Assembly (NCBI GenBank): GCA_022736495.1
Contig: DZCR01000029.1
Span: 1 to 27,008, forward strand
Length of the DNA: 27,008 bases
Direction of reading: 5' to 3'
Source of the DNA: Desulfobacca acetoxidans
Lineage (GTDB): Bacteria > Desulfobacterota > Desulfobaccia > Desulfobaccales > 0-14-0-80-60-11
In this document: positions 14,286-22,568 of the stretch, piece by piece
Layout: each line of letters starts with the position of its first letter
Position numbering within the stretch: the first letter of the stretch is position 1
Position numbers and translations under genes: made by a program
Notes under the pieces: generated by a model
What the model was told of the DNA's origin: nothing
The model's input: only the letters and a program-made list of their open reading frames with translations
Database searches by the model: none

Positions 14286-15881
14286 TTAAGAACGGGTGAG
14301 CCTGCTCCGGACATGCCGGATTAACTCCTGGAATTCCGGGATCTGCAAGCGTGACACCAGGGCCACATAGAGGGCCAGCCCCACCGCGATCACTCCGGCC
14401 AACCCCAGGACCCGCCCCAGTAAACCAGCCCCCAACCAGGCGGCGACCTGGCCCTGGAGCCAGTAAACCACCAGGCCCATAATCAGGCTGGCCGCGGTTA
14501 CCTTGAGCAGTTTGGCCAAAAGGTCGCGCACCTGGTAACCGTTTACCTTATGGTAGAGCACTGCGGCCAGGAAGAGAAAATTTAAGACCATGCTGAGAGC
14601 AGTGGAGAGCGCAATGGCCCGGTGTTGCAGGGGCGCCAGGGTGAGGTGGATCAAGAGCAGGTTCGCGGCCACCGTCACAAAGGAGCCCAGCACCGGTATC
14701 CGCGTGTCATCTAGGGCATAGAACACCGGCACCATAATCTTGACCGCGGCAAAGGCCCAGAGCCCCAAGGCATACAGCGCCAGGGCCGCCGCGGTTTGCC
14801 GGGTATCCAGCGCGGTGAAATGGCCGTGCTGATAAATGAGGGCGATAACAGGCTGGGCCAGGAAAATCAGACCAGAGGCCGCGGGCAGGGTGACCAGGAA
14901 GGACAGGGACAGGGAGGATTGCAAGGCTTCCCGGAGGGCGCCCATATCCTTATTGGCGGCGTGGCGGGAGACCAGGGGCAGGGTGGCCATCATCAAGGCC
15001 ACGCCGAACAGGCCCATGGGCAGGTGGAACAGCCGATAGGCGTAGTTGAGCCAGGAAATACTGCCCTGGGCGCAGCTGGAGGCATAAAAGGTATTTATGA
15101 AAATATTGATCTGTGTAGCGGACAGGCCCACCACCGCGGGGAGCATCAACTTGACGATACGCCGAAGCCCTGGTTCCTTCAAGTCCAGGACCCACCAGAG
15201 CCTGAACCCCACCCGCCACAAGAGCGGCAATTGGACCGCCAGTTGCAAAAGCCCCCCCACCAGGGCGCCCCAGGCCATGCCGACAATAGGCGCCACCCCG
15301 AACCGGGGAGCCACTAGGCTTAAGCCCACCCCCGCGACAACGGAGCCCAGGTTAAAAAAGCTGGAAGACAGCGACGGGACGAAAAATTTGCCCTTAGTGT
15401 TGAGGATCCCCATGGCCAGCGCCGCCAGGGATACCAGCACCAGAAAGGGGAACATAATCCTGGTCATCAGGGTGGTGAGGGCGAGCTTCCCCGGGACCGC
15501 CCCGAACTCCGGGGCCATGAATCCCACGATTTTAGGGGAAAAGATCATACCCCCCAGGACCAGCAGGCTTAAGAGCAGGGTGCAGCAAAAGATGACGTTG
15601 TTGGCCAGCCGCCAGGTCTGCTCCGGGCCCAGGCGCTGGTCGTAATCGGTGAATACAGTGACGAAGGCGGAGCTCAAGGCCCCTTCGGCAAACAGGTCCC
15701 GGAGCAGGTTGGGAATGCGGAAGGCGACCACGTAGGCGTCAAAGGCTAAGCCCGCGCCAAAGAGACCGGCGAAGACCTGCTCCCGCACCAATCCGAGAAT
15801 CCGGCTGGCGAAAACCGCAAGACTCACCGTCCCTGCGGCCCGGGCGATTTTTCCGGTTTGGGTGGCGGAAACCTCGGGCAA
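14286..15881 (-). CDS. murJ: lipid II flippase MurJ (MviN family)
   Basis: Moves lipid II across the inner membrane for peptidoglycan synthesis. It has 531 residues with about 14 hydrophobic segments. The N terminus KIARAAGTVSLAVFASRILGLVREQVFAGLFG and AFRIPNLLRDLFAEGALSSAFVTVF are typical of the family, as are the later YAYRLFHLPMGLFGVA and RHAANKD segments. The start is TTG at 15881, the only start codon after an in-frame TAA six bases upstream that leaves the conserved N terminus whole. No good Shine-Dalgarno is visible, so the start is less certain than the gene. The 187-residue membrane protein lies 129 bp upstream and nth follows. Lipid II needs undecaprenyl phosphate derived from the IspA product, but that link is metabolic only. 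Confidence 0.95.
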   Translation of the reverse strand: MPEVSATQTGKIARAAGTVSLAVFASRILGLVREQVFAGLFGAGLAFDAYVVAFRIPNLLRDLFAEGALSSAFVTVFTDYDQRLGPEQTWRLANNVIFCCTLLLSLLVLGGMIFSPKIVGFMAPEFGAVPGKLALTTLMTRIMFPFLVLVSLAALAMGILNTKGKFFVPSLSSSFFNLGSVVAGVGLSLVAPRFGVAPIVGMAWGALVGGLLQLAVQLPLLWRVGFRLWWVLDLKEPGLRRIVKLMLPAVVGLSATQINIFINTFYASSCAQGSISWLNYAYRLFHLPMGLFGVALMMATLPLVSRHAANKDMGALREALQSSLSLSFLVTLPAASGLIFLAQPVIALIYQHGHFTALDTRQTAAALALYALGLWAFAAVKIMVPVFYALDDTRIPVLGSFVTVAANLLLIHLTLAPLQHRAIALSTALSMVLNFLFLAAVLYHKVNGYQVRDLLAKLLKVTAASLIMGLVVYWLQGQVAAWLGAGLLGRVLGLAGVIAVGLALYVALVSRLQIPEFQELIRHVRSRLTRS

Positions 15882-16010
15882 CGGTTACTCTGCCCAGGTC
15901 GGGTGCGGCTGGACCGCGGTCATGAAGGTAAAAACCTTGGGATATCTTGGCGATTGGCGGATCACAGCGGCTGGGGCGCAGTTTGGCGCATGGCCGCAAA
16001 CCCCGGTGCT

Positions 16011-16574
16011 TTAACCGGCACTAGTCTGCGCGCTTCCCGAAGTAGAAGGCCGTTTCTTTTTCTTAGCGCGGTTCTTGGCGGCCATCTTGTCCTTCTTGGA
16101 CGAAGGGGTTGCGGCGTTGGTAACCTTAGCGCTTTTGCCGGACGATTCATGGACGCTGGGGGTTTGCCGTTTTTTGGCAGCCCGAACCGGCCGGGGTCTG
16201 ATCAGCTTCTTCTCCGGCTCTATCTGGCTGGCCGGGGGCTCCGGATGCAAGAGGGCATAGGTCGGCTGTTCTCCGGCCCCCTGGTTGACGGCTTTGACCG
16301 GCGGATATTCCACCTTATCCACCCGATCCGGCCAGCCCTCGGCATACACGGTCCCCAGAAATCCGGCCAACTTCAGGCGTTGATCATGCTTGTCCGGGGA
16401 GTAGCAACACCAAATAATCAAACCCAACCCTAAGATACACCCCACCAGCGTGAACCCGGAAAGCTTACGTCCGCGACTTTGACCGCGAGAATAGCCACCC
16501 TTGCGCTGAAACATAAAGGACAACAGGGCGTACATTCCATAAGTCAATAAGATTACTACTAAAGTAGGAATCAC
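16011..16574 (-). CDS. two-helix membrane protein with basic tail, unknown
   Basis: I do not recognise this 187-residue protein. Two hydrophobic segments (about 2-22 and 39-58) are separated by a short basic loop (FQRKGGYSRGQSRGRK). After them comes a linker with GFLGTVYAEGWPDRVDKVEYPPVKAV and then a long Lys/Ala/Ser/Pro-rich tail (about 110-187, with many KK pairs), likely disordered. Both helices near the N terminus suggest an inner-membrane hairpin with a long soluble tail. The start is GTG at 16574 behind GAGGAG, a strong site. It is first in a minus-strand series leading to murJ and nth, and divergent from the response-regulator gene. The tail could bind nucleic acid or cell wall, but nothing in it decides this. 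Confidence 0.75.
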   Translation of the reverse strand: MIPTLVVILLTYGMYALLSFMFQRKGGYSRGQSRGRKLSGFTLVGCILGLGLIIWCCYSPDKHDQRLKLAGFLGTVYAEGWPDRVDKVEYPPVKAVNQGAGEQPTYALLHPEPPASQIEPEKKLIRPRPVRAAKKRQTPSVHESSGKSAKVTNAATPSSKKDKMAAKNRAKKKKRPSTSGSAQTSAG

Positions 16575-16680
16575 CAGTTCTCCTCACGCCAGGGTTGTTA
16601 AAGCATAACAATAATATTTTTTCGAAGTCAACCTTTTTCCCGGCGCCTTAACAAGCGCGGCTTTGGTCTATGTCATTTTA

Positions 16681-16709
16681 TTGACACAAAGGACGCTTTG
16701 GTGTATCCT
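16681..16709 (+). promoter_or_regulatory. promoter of the NtrC-type regulator gene
   Basis: TTGACA (16681-16686), exactly 17 bp, TATCCT (16704-16709), followed by GGGAG and the ATG at 16733. The leader would be only about 17 nt. This is among the best housekeeping-type promoters in the window. I see no sigma54 -24/-12 site here. Confidence 0.65.
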
Positions 16710-16732
16710 TCATCAACTATGGGAGATCTTTC

Positions 16733-18160
16733 ATGAAACGGGATAATGCCTCCATCCTGGTAGTGGATGATGATCTGAGCCTGCTCCAGGGCTTGAAAGA
16801 AATCCTGGAGGCCGAGCGCTATGAAGTGACTACTGCGGCCGACGGTGAACAGGGCTTGCTCCTGATCAAGGACCAGGCCTTTGACCTGGTGCTGAGCGAT
16901 CTGGCCCTGCCCGGCTTGGACGGCATGGAGCTGCTGAAGTATCTGCGGCGCGAACAGCCGTCCTGCCCCTGCATCATCATCACCGGTTATGGCACCATCG
17001 CCAACGCCGTAACCGCCATGCGCCAGGGGGCCTATGATTATTTTACCAAACCGGTGGACGCCACCGAACTTCGCCTGGTGGTGGCCCGGGCCCTGGAGCA
17101 TCGCCGCCTCAAGTGGGAGAATCTGCACCTCAAGAAACAGCTGCAACGTCGGTTCGGGTTCGCCAACATGGTGGGCGACAGCGACCCCATACTCCGGGTC
17201 TTCGAGCTGATCCGCAAGGTGGCGGACAGCGACAGCAACGTCTTGATCCTGGGTGAATCCGGCACCGGCAAGGAACTCATCGCCCACGCCATTCATTATA
17301 ACAGTCCCCGGGCCGAAGGTCCCCTGATCCCGGTCAACTGCGCCGCAATTCCCGAAGAACTTTTGGAAAGCGAACTCTTCGGGCACGAACGGGGCGCCTT
17401 TACCCACGCGGTGCGCACCCGCATTGGACGTTTCGAACAGGCCAACGGCGGCACCGTCTTTCTGGACGAAATCTCGGAGATGAGCCCCGGCCTCCAGGTG
17501 AAGATTCTTCGGGTTCTGCAAAACCACTCCTTTGAAAGGATCGGCGGAATCAAGACCATCCGGGTGGATATCCGGGTGATCGCCGCCACCAACCGGAACC
17601 TGGAGGAATTAGTGAGCCAGAACAAGTTCCGGGAAGACCTGTTCTACCGCCTCAATGTCATCCCTATCCGGGTACCTCCCTTGCGGGAGCGGGTTTCGGA
17701 TATCCCGCTATTGTTGCAACACTTTTTGGAGTTATTCAGCCGCACCAAGAAGAAGCCCCTCAGACGCCTGAGCCCTGCAGCCCTGGACCTGCTCTGCCAG
17801 TATCCCTGGCCCGGCAATGTCCGGGAGCTGGAAAACCTCATGGAGCGTCTGGTCGTCCTCACCGAAGGCGAGGTTATAGAGGTAACCGACCTGCCCGAAA
17901 AGTTTCAGCGCCTCATCCCCCCACTCCAGGAGAAAACCGGGGATTTCCCAGAGCGGGGCATCCATTTTAACGATGCGGTGCAGTCCTTCGAGCGCAACCT
18001 GATCCTCAACGCCTTACGCCGGAGCAACTGGGTGAAAAGCCAGGCGGCCCAGCTCCTTCACCTCAACCGCACCACCCTGCTGGAGAAGATGAAGAAACAG
18101 AACATTCCCTCGACCCCCAACTTCTCCTCCGAGGCATCCGCTAAAGGTACGGTTGCGTGA
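16733..18160 (+). CDS. NtrC-family sigma54-dependent response regulator
   Basis: A phosphorylation-controlled activator of sigma54 promoters, 475 residues. The receiver domain (about 7-120) has the acidic pocket DDD (12-14), phospho-acceptor Asp56, Thr84 and Lys106. The AAA+ domain (about 145-385) has Walker A GESGTGKE (174-181), ESELFGHERGAFTHA (213-226), Walker B TVFLDEI (241-247) and the R-finger region with FREDLFYRLNVIPI. A Fis-type helix-turn-helix (about 430-465) has SQAAQLLHLNRTTLLEKMKK. The sigma54-contact loop reads GAFTHA, with His225 in place of the usual second Gly of GAFTGA. No histidine kinase gene is next to it, so its partner is unknown. It starts at an ATG behind GGGAG with its own promoter and runs alone. 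Confidence 0.93.
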   Translation: MKRDNASILVVDDDLSLLQGLKEILEAERYEVTTAADGEQGLLLIKDQAFDLVLSDLALPGLDGMELLKYLRREQPSCPCIIITGYGTIANAVTAMRQGAYDYFTKPVDATELRLVVARALEHRRLKWENLHLKKQLQRRFGFANMVGDSDPILRVFELIRKVADSDSNVLILGESGTGKELIAHAIHYNSPRAEGPLIPVNCAAIPEELLESELFGHERGAFTHAVRTRIGRFEQANGGTVFLDEISEMSPGLQVKILRVLQNHSFERIGGIKTIRVDIRVIAATNRNLEELVSQNKFREDLFYRLNVIPIRVPPLRERVSDIPLLLQHFLELFSRTKKKPLRRLSPAALDLLCQYPWPGNVRELENLMERLVVLTEGEVIEVTDLPEKFQRLIPPLQEKTGDFPERGIHFNDAVQSFERNLILNALRRSNWVKSQAAQLLHLNRTTLLEKMKKQNIPSTPNFSSEASAKGTVA

Positions 18161-18291
18161 ACCTCCGTCCTAAGGATTTTCCCATCAAGAAATTGACCTA
18201 AAGAATTTGGGTTCCTCCAGTTATTCGCTTGCGGTTGGTCCTGCCAGACTAATTAGAGTTTATTCCTTTTTATTTCTTCTAGTTCGGCTGT

Positions 18292-18321
18292 TTGTAATGA
18301 TACTTGAATTATTTTTATAAC
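18292..18321 (+). promoter_or_regulatory. candidate promoter of the 124-residue protein gene
   Basis: TTGTAA (18292-18297), 18-bp spacer, TATAAC (18316-18321). The predicted transcription start near 18328 falls just before the GC-rich foldable segment, which would make that segment the 5' end of the mRNA. Confidence 0.5.
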
Positions 18322-18334
18322 CTAAGCGCCCGGG

Positions 18335-18400
18335 GGAGGGCAGGCCGCTGTCCCTGCCTGCTCAAGATGGGCCGGGACAGGTGAGGCTCATGCACCCTCC
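18335..18400 (+). ncRNA. candidate structured 5' leader RNA
   Basis: GGAGGG (18335-18340) and CCCTCC (18395-18400) can close an outer stem. Inside, CTGTCCC (18348-18354) pairs with GGGACAG (18374-18380), and GCC (18356-18358) with GGC (18370-18372) across a single T/C mismatch, leaving an 11-nt loop. A competing hairpin, GCAGGC (18340-18345) with GCCTGC (18356-18361), excludes both, as in a two-state switch. I cannot match it to a riboswitch class I know. It may be only a GC-rich leader. Confidence 0.4.
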
Positions 18401-18468
18401 GGGGCCGCCGGTTGTGGCCGGAAATGAGATATGGTAAGGTAAGCGACAATCATTCTGGAGGTGACGTT

Positions 18469-18843
18469 ATGGCTAAAACCTTCCCGGCCAGCCGGCGAGA
18501 GGCGATCCTGGCTTTCCATTTTGCCGACCGGATAAAAGCGGAAATTCTGCTCGCATCCCGACTGCTCAACGCCGTGATCCAGATGCAGGGGTTGGAACAG
18601 GAAGGGGCGGGCAAGCTCTTCGTGGAATTTCTGCAGGGCTTGGAACAAGAGATCAACCTGGCCCAGGTGCAGATCGGCGACCCCGATATGATCCGGGTGC
18701 GCACGGTGATGGCGGGGCTCATCGGGATGGCGGATGCCAAGATGTTCGCCGATATCCAGGGCCACCTCACCTGGATGATCAGCACCATGACCACCTACGC
18801 CCAGCGAGCCATGGAATATCTCGTCAAGGAAAAGCTGCTGTAA
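18469..18843 (+). CDS. small all-helical protein, unknown
   Basis: I do not recognise this 124-residue protein. It looks fully helical, with no signal peptide, membrane segment or Cys cluster. Features: FHFADRIKAEILLASRLLNAVIQ near the start, then FVEFLQGLEQEINLAQVQIGDPDM, a Met/Ala-rich MAGLIGMADAKMFADIQGHL and a C-terminal YAQRAMEYLVKEKLL. The ORF is open upstream to 18412, but the ATG at 18469 is preceded by GGAGGTGA at ideal spacing, so I choose it. It stands alone between the regulator gene and the convergent larC, with its own predicted promoter and leader. A cytosolic protein-binding role is possible from its helical make-up, but this is a guess. Confidence 0.75.
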   Translation: MAKTFPASRREAILAFHFADRIKAEILLASRLLNAVIQMQGLEQEGAGKLFVEFLQGLEQEINLAQVQIGDPDMIRVRTVMAGLIGMADAKMFADIQGHLTWMISTMTTYAQRAMEYLVKEKLL

Positions 18844-18989
18844 GCCAGCAGGACCGGGCCGATAAACTCTGCAAGATCAGTGTGCTTATATAGCTATGTC
18901 CACATCTTTATTTTTGCCGTGATGCACTTGCATTGTGATCCAAGGGCTGCAAGAATCGAGAGTCTCAAGAAAGCTTGAGCCAGTCCGCC

Positions 18990-20159
18990 TCATTCCCGGG
19001 GGACCAGGCGGTAGATTTCCATCAGCGGCAGGCCCTGGGCCTCGGCCATTAGGCGGCAGGCTTCGTATTCCGGCAGCAGGCGGCGGCGGCCGCCGTATTC
19101 CATGACCTTGACCGTCAGCGGCCCGTAAGGGGTGGCGATGGTGTCGGGCCAGCGGCGGGCTGTGACCCGCTCCACTTCCATGAGGCGCACCCCTAAGGTG
19201 GTGGAGTCCGCGAAGATGCGGTCCAGCAGCCCGGCTTTGGCCGCGAGGGGCGCGACCACCGTGAGGCGGACTCCGGGCCGGTTTTTCTTCATCTGGATGG
19301 GGGATAAGGCCACGTCCAGGGCTCCGGCGTTAAAGAGTCCCGTCATCAGCGGCTCGTACCACTCTGGGTTCATGTCGTCGAGGTGGGTTTCCAGGACCAG
19401 GATGGTTTCCTTCAAGCCCGGGGCCGCGGTTAGGGGTTCCCCCAGGTAGAGGCGCAGGAGATTGGGATGGCCCGGCAGGTCCCGGCTGCCGGCCCCGTAG
19501 CCGACTTGGGCCAGCGCCATAGGGGGGCAGGGCTCGCACACAGCCTCGCAGGCTTTCAAGATCGCGGCCCCGGTGGGGGTGACCAGTTCCCCGGGCAGAT
19601 CGGTGCCGTAAACGGCCAGACCCTTTAACAACTCCAGGGCGGCGGGGGCCGGGTTGGGGAGCCGCCCGTGGCCCGCAGTGATCATCCCCCAGCCCATGGG
19701 CAGGGAACTGCAAAAGACCCGGGAGACCCCGAGGCGCTCCAAGCCGTGCGCCACGCCCACCACGTCCACGATGGTGTCCAGGGCCCCGATTTCGTGAAAA
19801 TGCACCGTTTCCAAAGGCTGGCCGTGGATGCGAGCCTCCACCTCACCCAGGAGGCGGAACGTAGTAAGGCTTCGGGTTTTGACCGCCTCGGACAGGGCGG
19901 CTTGGTCAATCAAGGCGCAGATTTCCCGGTAGGTGCGGGCCGGCTGCCGCTCTCGGGAGGAAATCTCCACTTTGACGCCGGTGAGGTGTGCTTTGCTCAC
20001 CCGGTGTGCCGCAATGGAGACGTCCGCCAGTCCCAGGGCAGTAATCAGACCTTGCAACTCCTCCACCGGGAATCCCAGGTCAATCAAGGCCCCCAGGGTC
20101 ATGTCACCGCTGATGCCCGCGAAGCAGTCAAAAAACGCCCAGCATGGCTGAGTTCCCAA
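18990..20159 (-). CDS. larC: nickel-pincer cofactor biosynthesis protein LarC (DUF111)
   Basis: Inserts nickel into the pyridinium bis-thiocarboxylate precursor using CTP, the last step in making the nickel-pincer cofactor of lactate racemase and relatives. It has 389 residues in one frame, whereas in Lactiplantibacillus plantarum the product is made by a ribosomal frameshift. The N terminus AFFDCFAGISGDMTLGALIDLGF is the family signature. Also seen are VHFHEIGALDTIVDVVG, NPAPAALELLKGLAVYG, GELVTPTGAAILK, ETHLDDMNPEWYEPLM and GVRLTVVAPLA. The start appears to be TTG at 20159, behind GAGGGGG. larB, larE and larA homologues are not in the window. It lies 198 bp after the diguanylate cyclase gene on the same strand, too far to be sure of co-transcription. 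Confidence 0.93.
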   Translation of the reverse strand: MGTQPCWAFFDCFAGISGDMTLGALIDLGFPVEELQGLITALGLADVSIAAHRVSKAHLTGVKVEISSRERQPARTYREICALIDQAALSEAVKTRSLTTFRLLGEVEARIHGQPLETVHFHEIGALDTIVDVVGVAHGLERLGVSRVFCSSLPMGWGMITAGHGRLPNPAPAALELLKGLAVYGTDLPGELVTPTGAAILKACEAVCEPCPPMALAQVGYGAGSRDLPGHPNLLRLYLGEPLTAAPGLKETILVLETHLDDMNPEWYEPLMTGLFNAGALDVALSPIQMKKNRPGVRLTVVAPLAAKAGLLDRIFADSTTLGVRLMEVERVTARRWPDTIATPYGPLTVKVMEYGGRRRLLPEYEACRLMAEAQGLPLMEIYRLVPRE

Positions 20160-20182
20160 AAATTATTTCCCCCTCGCCTAGT

Positions 20183-20204
20183 CCTCTCCCCACCGGGGGA
20201 GAGG
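20183..20204. repeat. G-run palindrome upstream of larC
   Basis: CCTCTCCCC (20183-20191) pairs with GGGGAGAGG (20196-20204) around a 4-nt loop, flanked by further C- and G-runs. No T-run follows. It resembles the palindrome inside the GH8 gene. The remaining 20216-20357 gap shows no gene. Confidence 0.7.
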
Positions 20205-20357
20205 GGATGTATAACGTGATCTCAATGCCTACAGACTATTAGGCATCTTTTGCTGAATCCCAGAACGCGGCAATGCATCATACTTTTCAATCTTGGGTAA
20301 TCCTTACGTTAGGTCGCAAGCGCCGAAAATCTGAAGCGTACATTGCCGAACCGGAAA

Positions 20358-21263
20358 TTATTTATAGGTCAGGCAGTTGCGCCCAGCCGCTTTGCTCTGG
20401 TACATCAGGCCATCGGCCCGCTGGATGAGAGTTTCCGGGGTGTCTTGGATTTTGGCCAGGGTTACTCCCAGGGAAATAGTCGCCTGGAGGGAACGGTCCT
20501 CCAGAGAAAGCCAAGAACTTTCCACCAAGAAGCGCAGCCGTTCCGCAATGCTGATGATATGGTCAGGTCCTGTCAGCTTGGCCAAAACGCAAAAAAATTC
20601 TTCTCCGCCCCACCTGGCTACCAGGTCGAAGGAGCGACAATTTTTCAAGAGGGTTTGCGCTACCATTTTCAGGACCTTGTCTCCCGTCTGGTGGCCGAAG
20701 GTATCATTGATCTGTTTGAATCGGTCCACGTCCGCAAAAATGACCCCAAAGGGCAGGCCCAGGCGCCGAAATTCATTGAATTTGGAGACGATAAACGTTT
20801 GGAGATAGGTGCGGTTACCAACGCGGGTAAGCCCATCCAGGTAGGCCAGGCCTTCCATATCCTTGATTTTCTCTAAAGCCGCAACGGTGGCGGAATCATC
20901 GCGAAAGATCTCCACCGCCCCGATAATTTTATGCCGCTTGTCGGTAATGGGGGAAACTCCAATGGCCACGGGCAACCGGTAGCCATTTTTGTGGTGCAGG
21001 AAGACCGAGGCAGACCTTTTAAGGCCATCGCGCAAGGTATAGGACAGGGGGCAGGCCCCCTCACACAGGGAATTGCCGCGGTCGTCTACGTGGCGTAACA
21101 AGTTGTCGGCGCAACGCTTGCCCAAGACCTCCGATTTGGTGAATCCGGTGATCTGCTCCGCGGCCTTATTCCAGAAAGTGATTCGTCGCTCCCCATCGAC
21201 GAAATAGACGCCGTCACTGAGGTTGTCCAGCAGGGTTTCATAGAAAGATGGGGGGTTGATCAT
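20358..21263 (-). CDS. PAS-GGDEF diguanylate cyclase
   Basis: Makes the second messenger cyclic di-GMP from two GTP. It has 301 residues and no membrane segment, so it is cytosolic. The PAS sensor (about 5-125) begins YETLLDNLSDGVYFVDGERRITFWNKAAEQITG and holds Cys51, Cys67 and Cys71 in the setting C-ADNLLRH...LCEGACPL, a cysteine pattern that recurs in some PAS domains and may bind a metal or sense redox. The GGDEF domain (about 140-300) has DGLTRVGNR, FADVDRFKQIND and an active-site GGEEF (219-223). RSFD (210-213), five residues before it, is a canonical inhibitory I-site. The ATG follows GAGAGGA. It is 60 bp after the second CBS-protein gene on the same strand. There is no EAL domain. Confidence 0.95.
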   Translation of the reverse strand: MINPPSFYETLLDNLSDGVYFVDGERRITFWNKAAEQITGFTKSEVLGKRCADNLLRHVDDRGNSLCEGACPLSYTLRDGLKRSASVFLHHKNGYRLPVAIGVSPITDKRHKIIGAVEIFRDDSATVAALEKIKDMEGLAYLDGLTRVGNRTYLQTFIVSKFNEFRRLGLPFGVIFADVDRFKQINDTFGHQTGDKVLKMVAQTLLKNCRSFDLVARWGGEEFFCVLAKLTGPDHIISIAERLRFLVESSWLSLEDRSLQATISLGVTLAKIQDTPETLIQRADGLMYQSKAAGRNCLTYK

Positions 21264-21323
21264 TGGTTCCTCTCAGTCCCCCACCAGGGCGCGGATGACT
21301 TCTTGATGCGAAAGTGCCAGTAT

Positions 21324-22568
21324 TCACTCCGAAGTTTTAACGACAACGAGTTCTACCTCCTTCACGGCCCGGGCCTCGGCTTGGCGCACGGTGAACTTGA
21401 GATTGCGGAATTGCAGCTGCTCCCCGGCCCGGGGCAAGTCCCCCAACTGGGCAATGAGAAAACCTGCCAGGGTTTCATAGTCCCCGGCGGGCAGTTTCAG
21501 GTGAAGAGATTCGTTTAAGGCCTTGATTTCGGTGCGGGCGCTGATCAGGTAATGGCCTTCCCCCAGTTCCCTGAAGGGCGCAACCTCCTGGTCAAATTCA
21601 TCAATGATCTCGCCGACGATTTCTTCCAGGAGATCTTCGATGGTGACAATGCCTACGGCGCCGCCGTATTCGTCCACCACCACCCCCAAGTGGTTCCCCT
21701 GGCGCTGCATCTCGGCCAACAGCCGGTCGATCTTTTTGAGCTCCGGCACATAGGCCACGGAGCGCATGATGCTGCGAACAGGTCGCTCTAATTGCTCCTC
21801 GCCCAGCAGGTCGAAATCATGCACCACTCCGATGAGGTTGTCGATGCGGTGGTGATAGACCGGCAGGCGGGAAAAGCGGGAAGTGCGGAATTCTTCCAGG
21901 GCCTGGCTCATGGTGAGGGTGTCCGGGATGGCGGTCACCCGGATCAGCGGCACCATGACTTCCTTGACGGTGCGCAGGGAAAACTGCAGGATGCGGTGGA
22001 TAAAAACTCGTTCCTTGCGCTCCAGGTCCACTTCGGGCCCGCTTTTGGCCACTACCAGATGCAAATCTTCCCGGCTGATAAAGGGCAACTTGCTGGTCTG
22101 GCGCGCCCCGGTCAGCCAGAGCGCCATGCGGCTTAAGCCCGCGAAGATGAAGGTGAGGGGATAAAGAACCCAGGATATGACCCAGAGGATGGGACCCAGG
22201 CGACTGGCCAGACGGGTGGAGTGCTGGCGGCCGATGGATTTGGGGGTAATCTCCGCGAAGATCAGAATCAAGGGCGGCAGCAGCAGCATGGCCAAGATTT
22301 CCCCCCCGGCCCCCATGGTCTCCAGCAAAAAGGCGCTGACCAGGATCGTATTGCTAATTTCCGACAGGTTGGAACCCAGGAGGGTGGTGGCCACCAGGCG
22401 TTCCGGCCGTTCCAGCAGCTTCAGGGCCCTGGCCGCCCCTCGGTCCCCCTGCTCGGCCCAATGCCGGAGACGGCGGCGGCTGGCTGAAATGAGGACGATC
22501 TCAGACCCGGAGAAAAAAGCTTCCAGCAGCAGGAAAGGGATAAAAATAAGAAGCAGGCCAATAATCAT
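21324..22568 (-). CDS. CNNM/CBS/CorC-type membrane protein (second of pair)
   Basis: A 414-residue protein of the hemolysin C/CorC-like family, often linked to magnesium or cobalt export or resistance. The N-terminal DUF21/CNNM region (about 1-185) has several hydrophobic segments and the signature [20 protein letters not shown] and [10 protein letters not shown] pair of CBS domains (about 200-325) follows, with [11 protein letters not shown] and [26 protein letters not shown], and a C-terminal transporter-associated CorC_HlyC domain with [25 protein letters not shown]. The ATG overlaps the TGA of the preceding paralogue (ATGA), so translation is coupled. No Shine-Dalgarno is clear. The two proteins are similar throughout but not close in sequence, suggesting an old duplication. 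CBS domains may bind adenine nucleotides. Confidence 0.93.
   Translation of the reverse strand: MIIGLLLIFIPFLLLEAFFSGSEIVLISASRRRLRHWAEQGDRGAARALKLLERPERLVATTLLGSNLSEISNTILVSAFLLETMGAGGEILAMLLLPPLILIFAEITPKSIGRQHSTRLASRLGPILWVISWVLYPLTFIFAGLSRMALWLTGARQTSKLPFISREDLHLVVAKSGPEVDLERKERVFIHRILQFSLRTVKEVMVPLIRVTAIPDTLTMSQALEEFRTSRFSRLPVYHHRIDNLIGVVHDFDLLGEEQLERPVRSIMRSVAYVPELKKIDRLLAEMQRQGNHLGVVVDEYGGAVGIVTIEDLLEEIVGEIIDEFDQEVAPFRELGEGHYLISARTEIKALNESLHLKLPAGDYETLAGFLIAQLGDLPRAGEQLQFRNLKFTVRQAEARAVKEVELVVVKTSE

Larger units (their letters stand above)
18161..18468 (+). other. 308-bp intergenic region with promoter and leader
   Basis: The first 160 bp are AT-rich and show no gene or clear terminator for the regulator gene upstream. 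A predicted promoter at 18292-18321 and a GC-rich foldable segment at 18335-18400 occupy the rest, before the ribosome-binding site GGAGG at 18457-18461. Confidence 0.5.

Noticed and set aside
18412..18468. Upstream start for the 124-residue protein
   Set aside because: The extra 19 residues come from the leader region and lack a ribosome-binding site, while the ATG at 18469 has an ideal one.
18964..18979. Hairpin CTCAAG-AAAG-CTTGAG as a terminator between convergent genes
   Set aside because: The stem is only 6 bp and no T-run follows on either strand.
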